From positions 50,515 through 114,514 of the forward strand of contig CALTYZ010000002.1 in assembly GCA_943913645.1 (NCBI GenBank): 64,000 bases of DNA, read 5' to 3'. The stretch is from an uncultured Corynebacterium sp. GTDB taxonomy: Bacteria; Actinomycetota; Actinomycetes; Mycobacteriales; Mycobacteriaceae. This document shows, in pieces, positions 24,450-33,367 of this stretch. Both the position numbers and the translations under genes were made by a program. Under the pieces are notes generated by a model. The model was not told the DNA's origin. It saw only the letters and a program-made list of their open reading frames with translations, and ran no database searches. Every line of letters starts with the position of its first letter. Within the stretch, counting starts at the first letter, position 1.

Positions 24450-25418
24450 TCAGTTGATGGGAAACACGGTTGTGCCTGCGAGATCGATGTCTGCGGGAGA
24501 TGGCAATTCGGTACCTGGCAATTTTGCTGCTGCGGAGCCGTAGGCAACTGCCTGCTGCAGACAGGTAGCGGGGGAGCAGCCGTCGACGCGCGCCATGATG
24601 TATCCAGCAAGCGAACTGTCACCTGCGCCAACAGTGGAGCGAACGCTCACAGGTGGGGGTGTGGCTGCCCACACACCACTTGTTGTCACCAGGCAGGCAC
24701 CGGAGCCGCCAAGGGTTATCAGGACCTCTGCGACACCGCGCTGGTTGAGCGAGTGTGCTGCGTTGACAACTGGAGAGAAATCGCCGTCAGCCGCGCATGC
24801 CTCAAGATGATTGCCATCTGCACCAGTCAGCTGAGCTAGCTCGAAGGCGTTGGGCTTCATGATGTTAGGAGCGGCTTCGTCTAGCTCTGATCCAAGTGCA
24901 GTCAAAGCGGCGTCCGAGGTGTCTACCGCGAGGACAGTTTCACCTGTGCCTGCCTGGCTACGCAGCGTGGTTACTACCTGTGCGTAGAAGTTATCTGGGA
25001 GACCAGGTGGAAGGGACCCTGCTAGGACGATTGCTTGCGCTTGCGGGGCGAGTCGGTAGAGTTCGTTTTCCAGCGCTTCACGCTCTCCAGTACTTAAGTG
25101 GGGACCGCGTTCGTTGATTTTGGTGGTCGTGCCGTCTGCTTCCGTAATTGCGGTGTTGGTGCGAACCGTTGATGCGATCGGAACGGCGGTGAAGTCGATT
25201 CCGAGGTGTTGCACCGCGAGGCCAAACGGATCATGCTGGCCGCATGGTGCGATTGCGCGTGTGGTGTGTCCGGCTTTCGCGATGACGTGTGCAACGTTAA
25301 CGCCTTTACCACCAGCTTCCCGGCGAACCCCAGTAGCACGACATACACCGCCGCGCTCCATGGTTTGAACTGCCAGTGAGAAGTCGAGGCTTGGGTTAGG
25401 GGTGAGGGTGAGTATCAC
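24450..25418 (-). CDS. fruK: FruK, 1-phosphofructokinase (PfkB family)
   Basis: The 322-residue ribokinase-family enzyme phosphorylates fructose 1-phosphate to fructose 1,6-bisphosphate. It starts MILTLTPNPSLDFSL, carries the first PfkB signature in GGKGVNVAHVIAKAG, and the catalytic Asp in VGAGDSSLAGYI. The position between a DeoR regulator and ptsF identifies the substrate as the PTS product. The GTG start at 25418 has only a short GGAAG directly before it. C. glutamicum carries a second pfkB gene (fruK1) near sugR, which is absent here. Confidence 0.92.
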   Translation of the reverse strand: MILTLTPNPSLDFSLAVQTMERGGVCRATGVRREAGGKGVNVAHVIAKAGHTTRAIAPCGQHDPFGLAVQHLGIDFTAVPIASTVRTNTAITEADGTTTKINERGPHLSTGEREALENELYRLAPQAQAIVLAGSLPPGLPDNFYAQVVTTLRSQAGTGETVLAVDTSDAALTALGSELDEAAPNIMKPNAFELAQLTGADGNHLEACAADGDFSPVVNAAHSLNQRGVAEVLITLGGSGACLVTTSGVWAATPPPVSVRSTVGAGDSSLAGYIMARVDGCSPATCLQQAVAYGSAAAKLPGTELPSPADIDLAGTTVFPIN

Positions 25419-25521
25419 ACTTCCAATAATGCCCGATTATGTCCGATTGTGCCCGGAAGATGACTGACTTCACACCCGGGGGTGAACTGGACGGCGCTGA
25501 GGCATCGCTACGAAGTGTCGG

Positions 25522-26310
25522 TTATGAGGCATCGGCGAGGACAACCTCAATCCCGCTCTCATTGAGTGCTGCAACGAGGGACTGGGGGGCAGCAAGGTCG
25601 GTCACCACAGCATCGACTGCGTCGAGCGGTGCGAAACTCACCAGGTAATCGTTGCCTAACTTGGTTGAATCGCACAGCACGACTACCTTCCTCGCGTTCG
25701 TCACCATGGAGGACTTCACAGCTGCTTCCTGGGCATCTGCGGTCGATAGACCGTGATCAACTGTGAGCGCATTCGTGCCAATGAACGCGACATCAGCGCG
25801 CATGAGCGCTAGTGTCCGCAGCGCAGTGTCGCCAACGACAGCCTGCGTAATCGCGCGGACAGTTCCGCCAAGTAATTGCACATGGGACAATCCGGCATTG
25901 GAAAGATCAAGTGCAGTCGGCAGTGAATTGGTCACCACTGGCCATGTTGCTGCCTCTGGTTGCGAAGCAATGAGATGGGCCAGTGCGTTGACAGTCGTGC
26001 CTGAGTCTAGAAAGATTCCCCCACCCGCTTGGGTGGGAAGAAACTTCAATGCGGCGCGCGCGATCCCTGCCTTCGCTCCGGTAGCTGCACGAAAACGCGT
26101 ATCAAGCGGCACTTCTGTGGTAAGGAAGGACTGGGTAGCGACCGCTCCTCCATGCACCCGCTGCAGCATCCCCTCACCATTGAGAACTGCAAGATCCCTC
26201 CGGATCGTTTCAGCGGTGACGTTGAACTGAGCTGCCAATTCGGTGACATGCACGCGACCTTCGACTGCGGTCATCGCAGCGATTTGGCGACGGCGTTCCT
26301 CTGCATACAT
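25522..26310 (-). CDS. DeoR-family sugar regulator (FruR or SugR type)
   Basis: The 262-residue repressor has an N-terminal DeoR winged helix (about residues 1-58; RRRQIAAMTAVEGRVHVTELAAQF, then TAETIRRDLAVLNGEG) and a sugar-phosphate sensor domain with FLDSGTTVNALA and VVLCDSTKLG. It probably senses fructose 1-phosphate or another sugar phosphate and controls fruK-ptsF-ptsH. C. glutamicum has two paralogues here, SugR and FruR; this cluster has one, so it cannot be told apart by position. An 11-bp inverted repeat flanks the gene (25519-25529 and 26422-26432). Confidence 0.9.
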   Translation of the reverse strand: MYAEERRRQIAAMTAVEGRVHVTELAAQFNVTAETIRRDLAVLNGEGMLQRVHGGAVATQSFLTTEVPLDTRFRAATGAKAGIARAALKFLPTQAGGGIFLDSGTTVNALAHLIASQPEAATWPVVTNSLPTALDLSNAGLSHVQLLGGTVRAITQAVVGDTALRTLALMRADVAFIGTNALTVDHGLSTADAQEAAVKSSMVTNARKVVVLCDSTKLGNDYLVSFAPLDAVDAVVTDLAAPQSLVAALNESGIEVVLADAS

Positions 26311-26445
26311 GGTCGTCAGCGTGCCCCTTCCTCAGCATCTCGCGACAGCCGCGCCCGATTCGGCCAAAACAATCATATGACGATGAGGCGGTTGTCCGCA
26401 TGTGTGGCATTGGGTCCGATTCCTCATAACCGGGGGTATGTGGGT

Positions 26446-27135
26446 TTAAAGTGAGCGAAACACGGAGACAACCAGGCCCATGATTTCCGCTTCGTCGGCT
26501 TTGATGGGCGCGAACGCATCGTTGCGGGGCAGGAGCCAGACACCAGTGGAATCCTTGTGAAATACTTTTGCTGTTGCCTCTCCATCGATGAGGGCTGCGA
26601 CAATTTGGCCTTCTTCGGCGACGGGCTGAGATCGCACGATTAGCCAGTCTCCGTCCAAGATCGCGGCATCCACCATCGACTCGCCAACTACGCGAACCAT
26701 GAACAGATCCCCGTCAGTGAGCAGTTCTTGGGGGAGCGGATAATAGGTCTCCACATTTTCTTCAGCAAGGATTGGCGCCCCAGCTGCTATTTGGCCGACT
26801 ACTGGGATGAATCGCGGATCGGACGCATCCTCAGGTTTGGCTACGGTTTGGGGTGGTTCGCGCTTTATTTTGTGTGCTGGCTTTGGTAAATGCCGCAGAT
26901 CGACTGCGCGGGGCTTGTTCGGATCGCGGCGCAAAAACCCCTTCTTTTCGAGTTCTTTGAGTTGATATGCCACCGAAGATGTGGACTGTAGTCCGGCGGC
27001 ATCGCCGATCTCTCGAATACTGGGTGGGTACCCGCGCAGGACGACCGCATCTTGGATCACCTCGAGAATACGACGTTGGCGGTCAGACAATGTGGTGATA
27101 TCGCGATCGCTCGTTTCGGTCTTTTTGCGTGCCAT
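26446..27135 (-). CDS. lexA: LexA, SOS repressor
   Basis: The 229-residue repressor has a winged-helix domain (about residues 12-80, SDRQRRILEVIQD ... IREIGDAAGLQSTSSVAYQLK) and an S24 peptidase domain. The self-cleavage site is Ala118-Gly119 in GQIAAGAP, with catalytic Ser153 (GESM) and Lys190 (ATAK). RecA filaments trigger cleavage, releasing SOS genes. The ATG at 27135 has AGGAAAG 7 nt before it and gives the usual LexA length. The open frame reaching 27399 has no conserved sequence. divS-like and nrdR genes are divergent. Confidence 0.95.
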   Translation of the reverse strand: MARKKTETSDRDITTLSDRQRRILEVIQDAVVLRGYPPSIREIGDAAGLQSTSSVAYQLKELEKKGFLRRDPNKPRAVDLRHLPKPAHKIKREPPQTVAKPEDASDPRFIPVVGQIAAGAPILAEENVETYYPLPQELLTDGDLFMVRVVGESMVDAAILDGDWLIVRSQPVAEEGQIVAALIDGEATAKVFHKDSTGVWLLPRNDAFAPIKADEAEIMGLVVSVFRSL

Positions 27136-27275
27136 ATATCTTTCCTTTGCATCCGTCCGCATGCGTCTATATCCGTCAGCGGACTCGATCTGAACCCTTT
27201 CGAAACTACCATGCTGGGCAACTTTGTTCGATATCACGCAAGGCTCTGGACAAACCTTTTCATAACTGCTATTAA

Positions 27276-27309
27276 TCGAACATGAAGACGAATTCGAACA
27301 TCTGAACGC
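27276..27309. promoter_or_regulatory. Tandem SOS-like half sites between lexA and the divS-like gene
   Basis: TCGAACAT occurs at 27276-27283 and 27294-27301, 18 bp apart, and the same octamer lies before recA. The right halves needed for a full LexA box (GTTCGA) are poor, with four and three matches of six. Location in the shared lexA/divS promoter region supports LexA control. Confidence 0.4.
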
Positions 27310-27383
27310 ATCTTGATATGGCCTGTCGCTCGCGTTTCTAAAATTAGTCGCATAACATGACGCATACTCAGAAAGGATTTCCC

Positions 27384-27773
27384 GTGACCATCTTGGCAAC
27401 TACCAAAAATGCTGGTGAAATGAACATTGGACACCGTTGCAATGTAGTGCCCGTGTCTCACGTGTGGGATACTGACCCATCGTTTCGGTCGGACTTGAGG
27501 GGCGAAGATCAGGTTCGCGCGCGTCCGCTACGTCGAACACGTTGCCAGGGTGAAATTCGGTGTCAGGACCCGGATTATGATAGCGGACTCGTATTCGAAC
27601 CGGACTGTGCACGTCGCCGCGAAACAGCGGATAGCCTGATGCTTGGAACACTGTTTGCTACCGCATTGCTTGGTGGCATTGCATTAGGCAGCAGTTTAGG
27701 TGGGGCAGACCTAAACACTTCGTCTGGTGTGCACGTGCCGACTGGGACGAGCGTTGTGCAGCAAGCGCGGTAG
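27384..27773 (+). CDS. DivS-like SOS cell-division suppressor, by position
   Basis: The 129-residue protein lies divergent from lexA and before nrdR, the exact position of divS in C. glutamicum and Rv2719c in M. tuberculosis. The N-terminal 80 residues are polar, with four Cys in the second half, and one hydrophobic helix follows near residues 85-105 (LMLGTLFATALLGGIALGSSL). No LysM domain is visible. The GTG at 27384 is preceded by AAAGGA; an ATG nine codons earlier lacks a site. The family link rests on place, size and single membrane helix, not on residues I can align. Confidence 0.55.
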   Translation: MTILATTKNAGEMNIGHRCNVVPVSHVWDTDPSFRSDLRGEDQVRARPLRRTRCQGEIRCQDPDYDSGLVFEPDCARRRETADSLMLGTLFATALLGGIALGSSLGGADLNTSSGVHVPTGTSVVQQAR

Positions 27774-27819
27774 GCTTACAGCGAGAAGCAACCTGCCATC
27801 ACGTCTGGGGTGAGCAAAC

Positions 27820-28278
27820 GTGTTTTGCCCTTTTTGTCATAACGACCAGTCACGAGTCACCGATTCGCGCACCGTGGAAGGTGGCTCAGCAATCCGGCGT
27901 CGGAGAGAGTGTACGCAATGCAGTGGTCGTTTTACTACCGTGGAAAAAGCCGTACTTACTGTGGTGAAACGAAATGGGGTAAGCGAGCCGTTTGACCGAG
28001 ATAAGCTGATTGTCGGCGTCCGCAGAGCATGTCAAGGCAGAGCGGTCTCTGATGATGCGTTGAAACGCTTGGCACAGCAAGTCGAAGAGAACGTGCGCGC
28101 ACAGGGTAGCTCACAGGTGCAATCAAATCAGATTGGTCTTGCAGTCCTGGAACCACTTCGCGCGCTCGATGAGGTCGCCTATCTTCGATTCGCCTCCGTG
28201 TACAAATCATTCGAAAGTGCGGATGATTTTGAATCGGAGATACGGCTCATGCGAAGGCGCGACCGCGACGAGTACTAG
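27820..28278 (+). CDS. nrdR: NrdR, ribonucleotide reductase repressor
   Basis: The 152-residue protein is the ATP/dATP-sensing repressor of nrd genes. Its zinc ribbon uses Cys3, Cys6, Cys31 and Cys34 (CPFC ... CTQC), with the SRVTDSRTVEGG and IRRRRECTQC blocks. The ATP-cone follows (about residues 48-138, VVKRNGVSEPFDRDKL ... LDEVAYLRFASVYKSF). The GTG at 27820 gives the invariant N-terminus. It converges on hrpA with a 23-bp gap. Its targets (nrdHIE, nrdF) are not in the window. Confidence 0.96.
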   Translation: MFCPFCHNDQSRVTDSRTVEGGSAIRRRRECTQCSGRFTTVEKAVLTVVKRNGVSEPFDRDKLIVGVRRACQGRAVSDDALKRLAQQVEENVRAQGSSQVQSNQIGLAVLEPLRALDEVAYLRFASVYKSFESADDFESEIRLMRRRDRDEY

Positions 28279-28301
28279 GTCATCTACTAGGTTGCCGACG
28301 T

Positions 28302-31300
28302 TTAAAGTTTGTCTACCAGTTTTTCAATGCGGCGCTGTGAAACCGGTTTGGGGGTGCCCAGTCGTTGAGCGAAAACGCTGACGCGCAGCTCTTCGATCTG
28401 CCAGCGGATTTCTTTATATGTGCGGGACTTCTTGAAGCCGGTAGGCAATGTATCGACCCTTGTTTTTAGGTAGTCGTTCGCCTCTTCCACGATCGCTTGT
28501 CTATGCGCGTCGCGGTCCGGGTCCACGCCAATGTCGTTGAGTCGGATCCGAATTGCCTCGAGATAGCGGGGAAGATGCTTGAGATGGTGCATGCCGTGAA
28601 TGGTGATCGCGTGTGGCGGGAGGAAAAACTCCAACTGTCCGCGCATATCGTCAATCGCGGAGCCTTCCCACTGCTCGATCTCACGGGCGAGATCCGCGTA
28701 GGCTGCCAGCGTGGGGGCGAGTTCGACAACGATGCGGCGAACCTCGCCGGCAACCTTCGGTTTAATCTCGTCAGTGAGGGCAGCGAACTCTTCCGGCGAG
28801 CGCACTGGTCCACCATGGGCGAGCATGAGGTCCCGGATTACCGCTACTCGGGCGTCTTCGACAAGCCCGTGCCCACCGCCGTGGGGATAGTTGTCCACGG
28901 CCACCTTATGTTGGAGCGGAAGCCCTTTGGTCATCTGCTGTGGCGAGACTGAAATGTGACGCATCAAAAGGGTTAGCGTCGCAGTTGTCATCGATGCGTC
29001 GGCTGCAGCTTGTGTCGGAAATACGGTCACTTTCACCCCGCCGGGAGCCGCTTCAAGGGCTGGATACGCTTCCACATCGCTGCCATCGACGGTGGTTTGT
29101 ACCGTCTGTGGAACCGATCCGAGCGTCTCATTCGTCCATTCCGGTACGACGGGTGATTCGCTATCTCGACCTGCCTGTGACACTGAGGAGCGGATGTTCG
29201 CCGCCTGCCGTTGTTTGAGTGTGGCGAGATCCTTGTCATGATCGATGATCTCGCCGCTGCGATCGATTGCAGCAAACGTTACTTTCAGGTGGGCGGGCAA
29301 AGCAGCTGGGTTGAAGTCATCGCGGTTAATGCCAGATGCGCCAGTTGTGCGCAAAGCGTCTGTCACTGCGGCGACAAGTGGGACATGGTCGGGCGGGACA
29401 GTCGGGAGCAGTTCTACCGCGCGGGCGGCAAAGTCAGGCACCGGAACGACTGTTTTGCGCATCGGTTTAGGCAGCGTACGAATGAGCTCGGTGACGAGCT
29501 CCACGCGCATCCCAGGTACCAACCAATCAAAGCCGTCTGCTTTGATCCCGCCGAGAAGCGGTACTGGAACCTCGACTGTGACACCGTCGAACTCGCTGCC
29601 CGGCTGAAATGCGTAGCGCAGCCGGTACTCAACGTTGCCTTGCTTCCAGGTCGATGGGTACGCGGACTCGGACGTATCAGCAGCGTCATCGGCGATGAGA
29701 CTGGCTGGATCGAAGTCCAGATAGTGTGGGTCTTTGCGTTGCTGTCGCTTCCACCACGAGTCGAAGTGGCGTGCGGTGGTGACGGTCGCGGGCAGCTTCG
29801 CATCGTAAAAATCGAACAGTGCATCCTCGTCGACCACCAGCCCACGGCGGCGAACCTTCTCTTCCACAGCGGCGGCATCCGCAAGGAGGTGGTCATTATG
29901 TTCAATAAAGAGGTGGTGGCGGTTCCAGTCGCCGGCAATGAGCGCGTGGCGGATGAAGAAGATTCTCGCGGCTTCCGGGTCTACCTTGTGGTAGGGCACT
30001 AGCCGGCCACTGGTGATGGGCACTCCGTACAACATGGTTTTCTCATGCACCATCGCCGCGCTGCGTTTGCGTGACCACACTGGTTCCGAGTGGCTGCGGC
30101 GCAGTAGTTCACCCGCGGCTTGCTCCACCCACGCAGGATCGATACTGGCCACATCACGAGCCCACAGTCGAGATGTCTCCACTAGCTCTGCGGCCATAAC
30201 GAAGGCGGGGGGCTTTTTGCTTAATACAGATCCCGGAAAGATCATGAATTTTGTTCCGCGCGCGCCTTGATACTCTTTGGACTCGCCGACGCGAGCACCG
30301 ATATTCGAGAGCAACCCAGTCAGCAGAGATTTATGGATCGCGTCGCTGTCGCGCTCGTTGGCCACGTTGTCAGCACCCGACCATCCAAGTGCACGTTCGA
30401 CATCTCGCAGTTGTCGGACGAGGTCGTACCACTCGCGAATTCGCATGTAGTGAAGAAACTCCCGTTTCATGCGTTTGCGAAAGGCGTTGCCAGTGAGCGC
30501 ATCGCGCGACTCGGCAATGTAGTCCCACAGCTTTAATGTTGCGACAAAGTCGGAATTTTTGTCTTTGAACCGTGCGTGTGACTGATCGGCTTGCGCTTGC
30601 ATCTCCAACGGCCGCTCTCGCACATCCTGAATCGTCATCTGCGCAACGATGACGGTGACATCATCGAGCACACCAACTCGGTTAGCTTCAACCAGCATAC
30701 GTGCCATTTTCGGATCGACGGGGATACGCGCCAGGTCGCGCCCGATCGGGGTGAGCGTGGGAGTTCCACTACGCTCCTTGGTGCTGATTGCGCCGAGCTC
30801 CTGGAGAACGAGCAGCCCGTCCCGGACCGATTTCGGGTCCGGCGCTTGGATAAACGGAAACTCTGCAATTTCGCCGAGGCGGAGAGAAGTCATCTGCAGG
30901 ATGACGCTTGCAAGATTCGTTCGCAGTATTTCGGGATCGGTGAAGGCGTCACGTTTGTCAAAGTTGTCTTGTGAATACAGTCTGATTGCGACGCCGTCCG
31001 CGACGCGCCCGCATCGACCAGAACGCTGGTTCGCGCTCGCCTGCGAAATCTCTTCGATCGGGAGGCGCTGGACTTTCGTACGCGTGGAGTAGCGCGAGAT
31101 GCGCGCCAGTCCGGTGTCGACCACGTAGTGAATGCCAGGGACAGTGAGTGACGTTTCGGCAATGTTCGTTGCAAGCACAATGCGCCGCTGAGTGTGGGGA
31201 GCAAACACACGGTGCTGTTCCGCGTTGGAAAGCCGGCCAAAAAGGGGGACAACTTCGACACCACGCCAGTGTTTATTTTCAGTCGCTTCCATGCAGTCGC

Positions 31301-32234
31301 GGATGTCTCGTTCAGAGGCGAAGAAACACAAAATATCGCCGTCGCCTTCGCGCATGAGCTCAGCGCAGGCGTCGACAACTCCATCGATCATGTCTTTATC
31401 GAGCTCTTTCACCCCATTTTCGGTTTTTACCTGCTCAACTAACGGACGGTAGCGAACCTCAACGGGGTACGTACGCCCGGATACCTCGATAATCGGTGCT
31501 GGATTTCCGTCAGCCGCGCGAAAATGATCTGCGAAGCGCTCAGGATCGATGGTGGCTGAAGTCACAACTAGTTTGAGGTCTGGCCGTTTTGGTAGCAGAC
31601 GTTTGAGGTAGCCAAGCAGGAAATCGATGTTAAGGCTTCGCTCATGCGCCTCATCGATAATGATTGTGTCGTACGCGTTGAGGTAGCGGTCTTTTTGCAT
31701 CTCCGCGAGCAAGATGCCGTCGGTCATGAGCTTGACCGATGTTGTGGGGCTGACCTTGTCATCAAACCGGATAGCGTAGCCAACGGCTTGGCCAATCTCC
31801 TGATCGAGTTCCTCAGCGATGCGCTCTGCCACAGTGCGCGCCGCCAGCCGGCGTGGCTGCGTGTGCCCAATGAGTCCTCGCCGGCCTCGTCCCAGCTCGA
31901 GGAGCATCTTCGGGATCTGCGTCGTCTTCCCCGAGCCTGTTTCACCCGCGATGATGACAACCTGATTGTCACGCAGCAACGCCTTGATGTCATCGCGGTG
32001 TGCGGAGACCGGGAGCTGTTCCGGGTAGTCGATATCAGGTATCTGCGCATCGCGTTGTTCGACGATTCGTGTCGAAGTGGCGACATCGCGTGCAATGTGG
32101 GCGAGGGCAGCAGTGGAGTGAGCTTTGTGCAGCCGGCGACGCAGCCGACGCTCATCTGCGATCGTCACCGTTTGCAGGGCTGCAAGCAAGTCGCTTTTCG
32201 ACGCCACTGCATCAGCCAGAGAAGTATCGTTCAT
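28302..32234 (-). CDS. hrpA: HrpA, ATP-dependent DEAH-box RNA helicase
   Basis: The 1310-residue helicase has the full HrpA layout: motif I GETGSGKTTQIPK and motif II DEAHERSLNIDFLLGYLK in the N-terminal third, motif VI QRSGRCGRV, the helicase-associated and OB-fold-like domain, and a long C-terminal DUF3418 region (from about residue 700). In E. coli HrpA unwinds RNA and resolves collided ribosomes. The ATG at 32234 starts 3 nt after the oxyR stop (TAATTGATG), so it is co-transcribed with oxyR. A TTG one codon upstream is the alternative start. Confidence 0.95.
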   Translation of the reverse strand: MNDTSLADAVASKSDLLAALQTVTIADERRLRRRLHKAHSTAALAHIARDVATSTRIVEQRDAQIPDIDYPEQLPVSAHRDDIKALLRDNQVVIIAGETGSGKTTQIPKMLLELGRGRRGLIGHTQPRRLAARTVAERIAEELDQEIGQAVGYAIRFDDKVSPTTSVKLMTDGILLAEMQKDRYLNAYDTIIIDEAHERSLNIDFLLGYLKRLLPKRPDLKLVVTSATIDPERFADHFRAADGNPAPIIEVSGRTYPVEVRYRPLVEQVKTENGVKELDKDMIDGVVDACAELMREGDGDILCFFASERDIRDCMEATENKHWRGVEVVPLFGRLSNAEQHRVFAPHTQRRIVLATNIAETSLTVPGIHYVVDTGLARISRYSTRTKVQRLPIEEISQASANQRSGRCGRVADGVAIRLYSQDNFDKRDAFTDPEILRTNLASVILQMTSLRLGEIAEFPFIQAPDPKSVRDGLLVLQELGAISTKERSGTPTLTPIGRDLARIPVDPKMARMLVEANRVGVLDDVTVIVAQMTIQDVRERPLEMQAQADQSHARFKDKNSDFVATLKLWDYIAESRDALTGNAFRKRMKREFLHYMRIREWYDLVRQLRDVERALGWSGADNVANERDSDAIHKSLLTGLLSNIGARVGESKEYQGARGTKFMIFPGSVLSKKPPAFVMAAELVETSRLWARDVASIDPAWVEQAAGELLRRSHSEPVWSRKRSAAMVHEKTMLYGVPITSGRLVPYHKVDPEAARIFFIRHALIAGDWNRHHLFIEHNDHLLADAAAVEEKVRRRGLVVDEDALFDFYDAKLPATVTTARHFDSWWKRQQRKDPHYLDFDPASLIADDAADTSESAYPSTWKQGNVEYRLRYAFQPGSEFDGVTVEVPVPLLGGIKADGFDWLVPGMRVELVTELIRTLPKPMRKTVVPVPDFAARAVELLPTVPPDHVPLVAAVTDALRTTGASGINRDDFNPAALPAHLKVTFAAIDRSGEIIDHDKDLATLKQRQAANIRSSVSQAGRDSESPVVPEWTNETLGSVPQTVQTTVDGSDVEAYPALEAAPGGVKVTVFPTQAAADASMTTATLTLLMRHISVSPQQMTKGLPLQHKVAVDNYPHGGGHGLVEDARVAVIRDLMLAHGGPVRSPEEFAALTDEIKPKVAGEVRRIVVELAPTLAAYADLAREIEQWEGSAIDDMRGQLEFFLPPHAITIHGMHHLKHLPRYLEAIRIRLNDIGVDPDRDAHRQAIVEEANDYLKTRVDTLPTGFKKSRTYKEIRWQIEELRVSVFAQRLGTPKPVSQRRIEKLVDKL

Positions 32235-32237
32235 CAA

Positions 32238-33194
32238 TTAACACGGTAGCCGCGAGCCGACACCCTCGACTGCGTCCTGATAGGCCTGAGTAACCAATTC
32301 GGCGAGTGCCTCGTAATCAGCAGTGCGTGATGAGGAGGCACGGTAGACCAACCCGATGGCTCGTTCCGCTCCGACGTCAGGGGCAAAAGTAGACACCGCA
32401 AGCCCTGGGCGTGAACACTCTGCATCCACGGAGGACAGGGGAAGGAGCGTGGTGCCTAATCCGGCCACGACGAGTTGCACAATTGTGGTTAAGGAGGAGG
32501 CTCGCGTTACGGATTTTGAAGTTACGCTTTGGTGCGCGTTTGCCAATTTGCACAGTTCCACGATTTGTTCGCGGAGACAGTGACCGTCGTCAAGCAGAAG
32601 TAGCTCCAAGTCGTCGAGGTCATCGAGGCTGAGGTCTGTGCTCCCGCTTTTTTTATGTCCCTCCGCGGTGATGGCGACAAACGGTTCGCGGTAGAGCTCA
32701 ATTTCTTGCAGACCTGGAGTATCTACCGGCAGTGCAAGGACTGCCGCATCGAGTTGGCCTTCTCGTAATTTCGTGACCAGGTGGCTGGTGAGTTCCTCGA
32801 CGATGCGAGGGCTTGCATCGGGGTAGAGATCGCCCATGTGGCGAAGAAAATGGGGGAGGAGATATGGCGCGATTGTCGGAATCATACCGATTGTGACCGG
32901 GCCTGATAGTGTCCCCTCGGCGCCGCGGGAATGAGTGACGAAAGCATCCGCAGACTCCAGCGCAGCTTTGGCATAAGGCAAAAGCGACTCGCCAGTGGGG
33001 GTAACAATGACTTTGCGAGTCGAACGCTCAATAAGCTGCACACCCAGACCGGCCTCAAGCGCGACAAGCGCTTGCGAAAGGGAAGGTTGAGAGATGTTGA
33101 GCTTCGCCGCGGCACTGCCGAAGTGTTTGTTCTCAGCAATCGTGACGAAGGTGCGTAGCTGCGAGAGCGTGGGCTTGTATTCCTTATTGGCCAT
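32238..33194 (-). CDS. oxyR: OxyR, peroxide-sensing LysR regulator
   Basis: The 318-residue LysR-type regulator has an N-terminal winged helix (about residues 8-68, HFGSAAAKLNISQPSLSQAL) and a sensor domain carrying both redox Cys in the OxyR arrangement: GHCLREQIVELC, eight residues between them. Peroxide would form the Cys-Cys disulfide. The divergent ahpC-ahpD are the expected targets. The ATG at 33194 has a -10 hexamer 7 nt upstream. hrpA follows directly, as in C. glutamicum. Confidence 0.94.
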   Translation of the reverse strand: MANKEYKPTLSQLRTFVTIAENKHFGSAAAKLNISQPSLSQALVALEAGLGVQLIERSTRKVIVTPTGESLLPYAKAALESADAFVTHSRGAEGTLSGPVTIGMIPTIAPYLLPHFLRHMGDLYPDASPRIVEELTSHLVTKLREGQLDAAVLALPVDTPGLQEIELYREPFVAITAEGHKKSGSTDLSLDDLDDLELLLLDDGHCLREQIVELCKLANAHQSVTSKSVTRASSLTTIVQLVVAGLGTTLLPLSSVDAECSRPGLAVSTFAPDVGAERAIGLVYRASSSRTADYEALAELVTQAYQDAVEGVGSRLPC

Positions 33195-33201
33195 GCCTAT
33201 G

Positions 33202-33207
33202 ACTCTA
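33202..33207 (-). promoter_or_regulatory. -10 hexamer of oxyR
   Basis: TAGAGT on the minus strand ends 7 nt before the oxyR ATG; no Shine-Dalgarno sequence is seen. Confidence 0.5.
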
Positions 33208-33367
33208 CATCATCCTATAAGGTCAGATGTTGAGCTAAGGGTGCGCGTGTGGCAGAATAATGTACTGGTGCGATGCGCGGACGCTCACACGGACAGCATC
33301 GTTGTGTTGGGTGTCAAAGTCACCTCCGTTCTGTATTTGCAATAACCCATCTATTTGGAGGATTTAC

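Noticed and set aside
27136..27399. 88-codon upstream extension of lexA
   Set aside because: No similarity to LexA, runs through the shared promoter region and the divS-like start; a good ribosome site exists at 27135.
29211..30002. 263-codon frame antisense to hrpA
   Set aside because: Antisense shadow in a G+C-rich gene; its translation is Arg/Gly/Cys-rich and has no motif, while hrpA on the other strand is intact.
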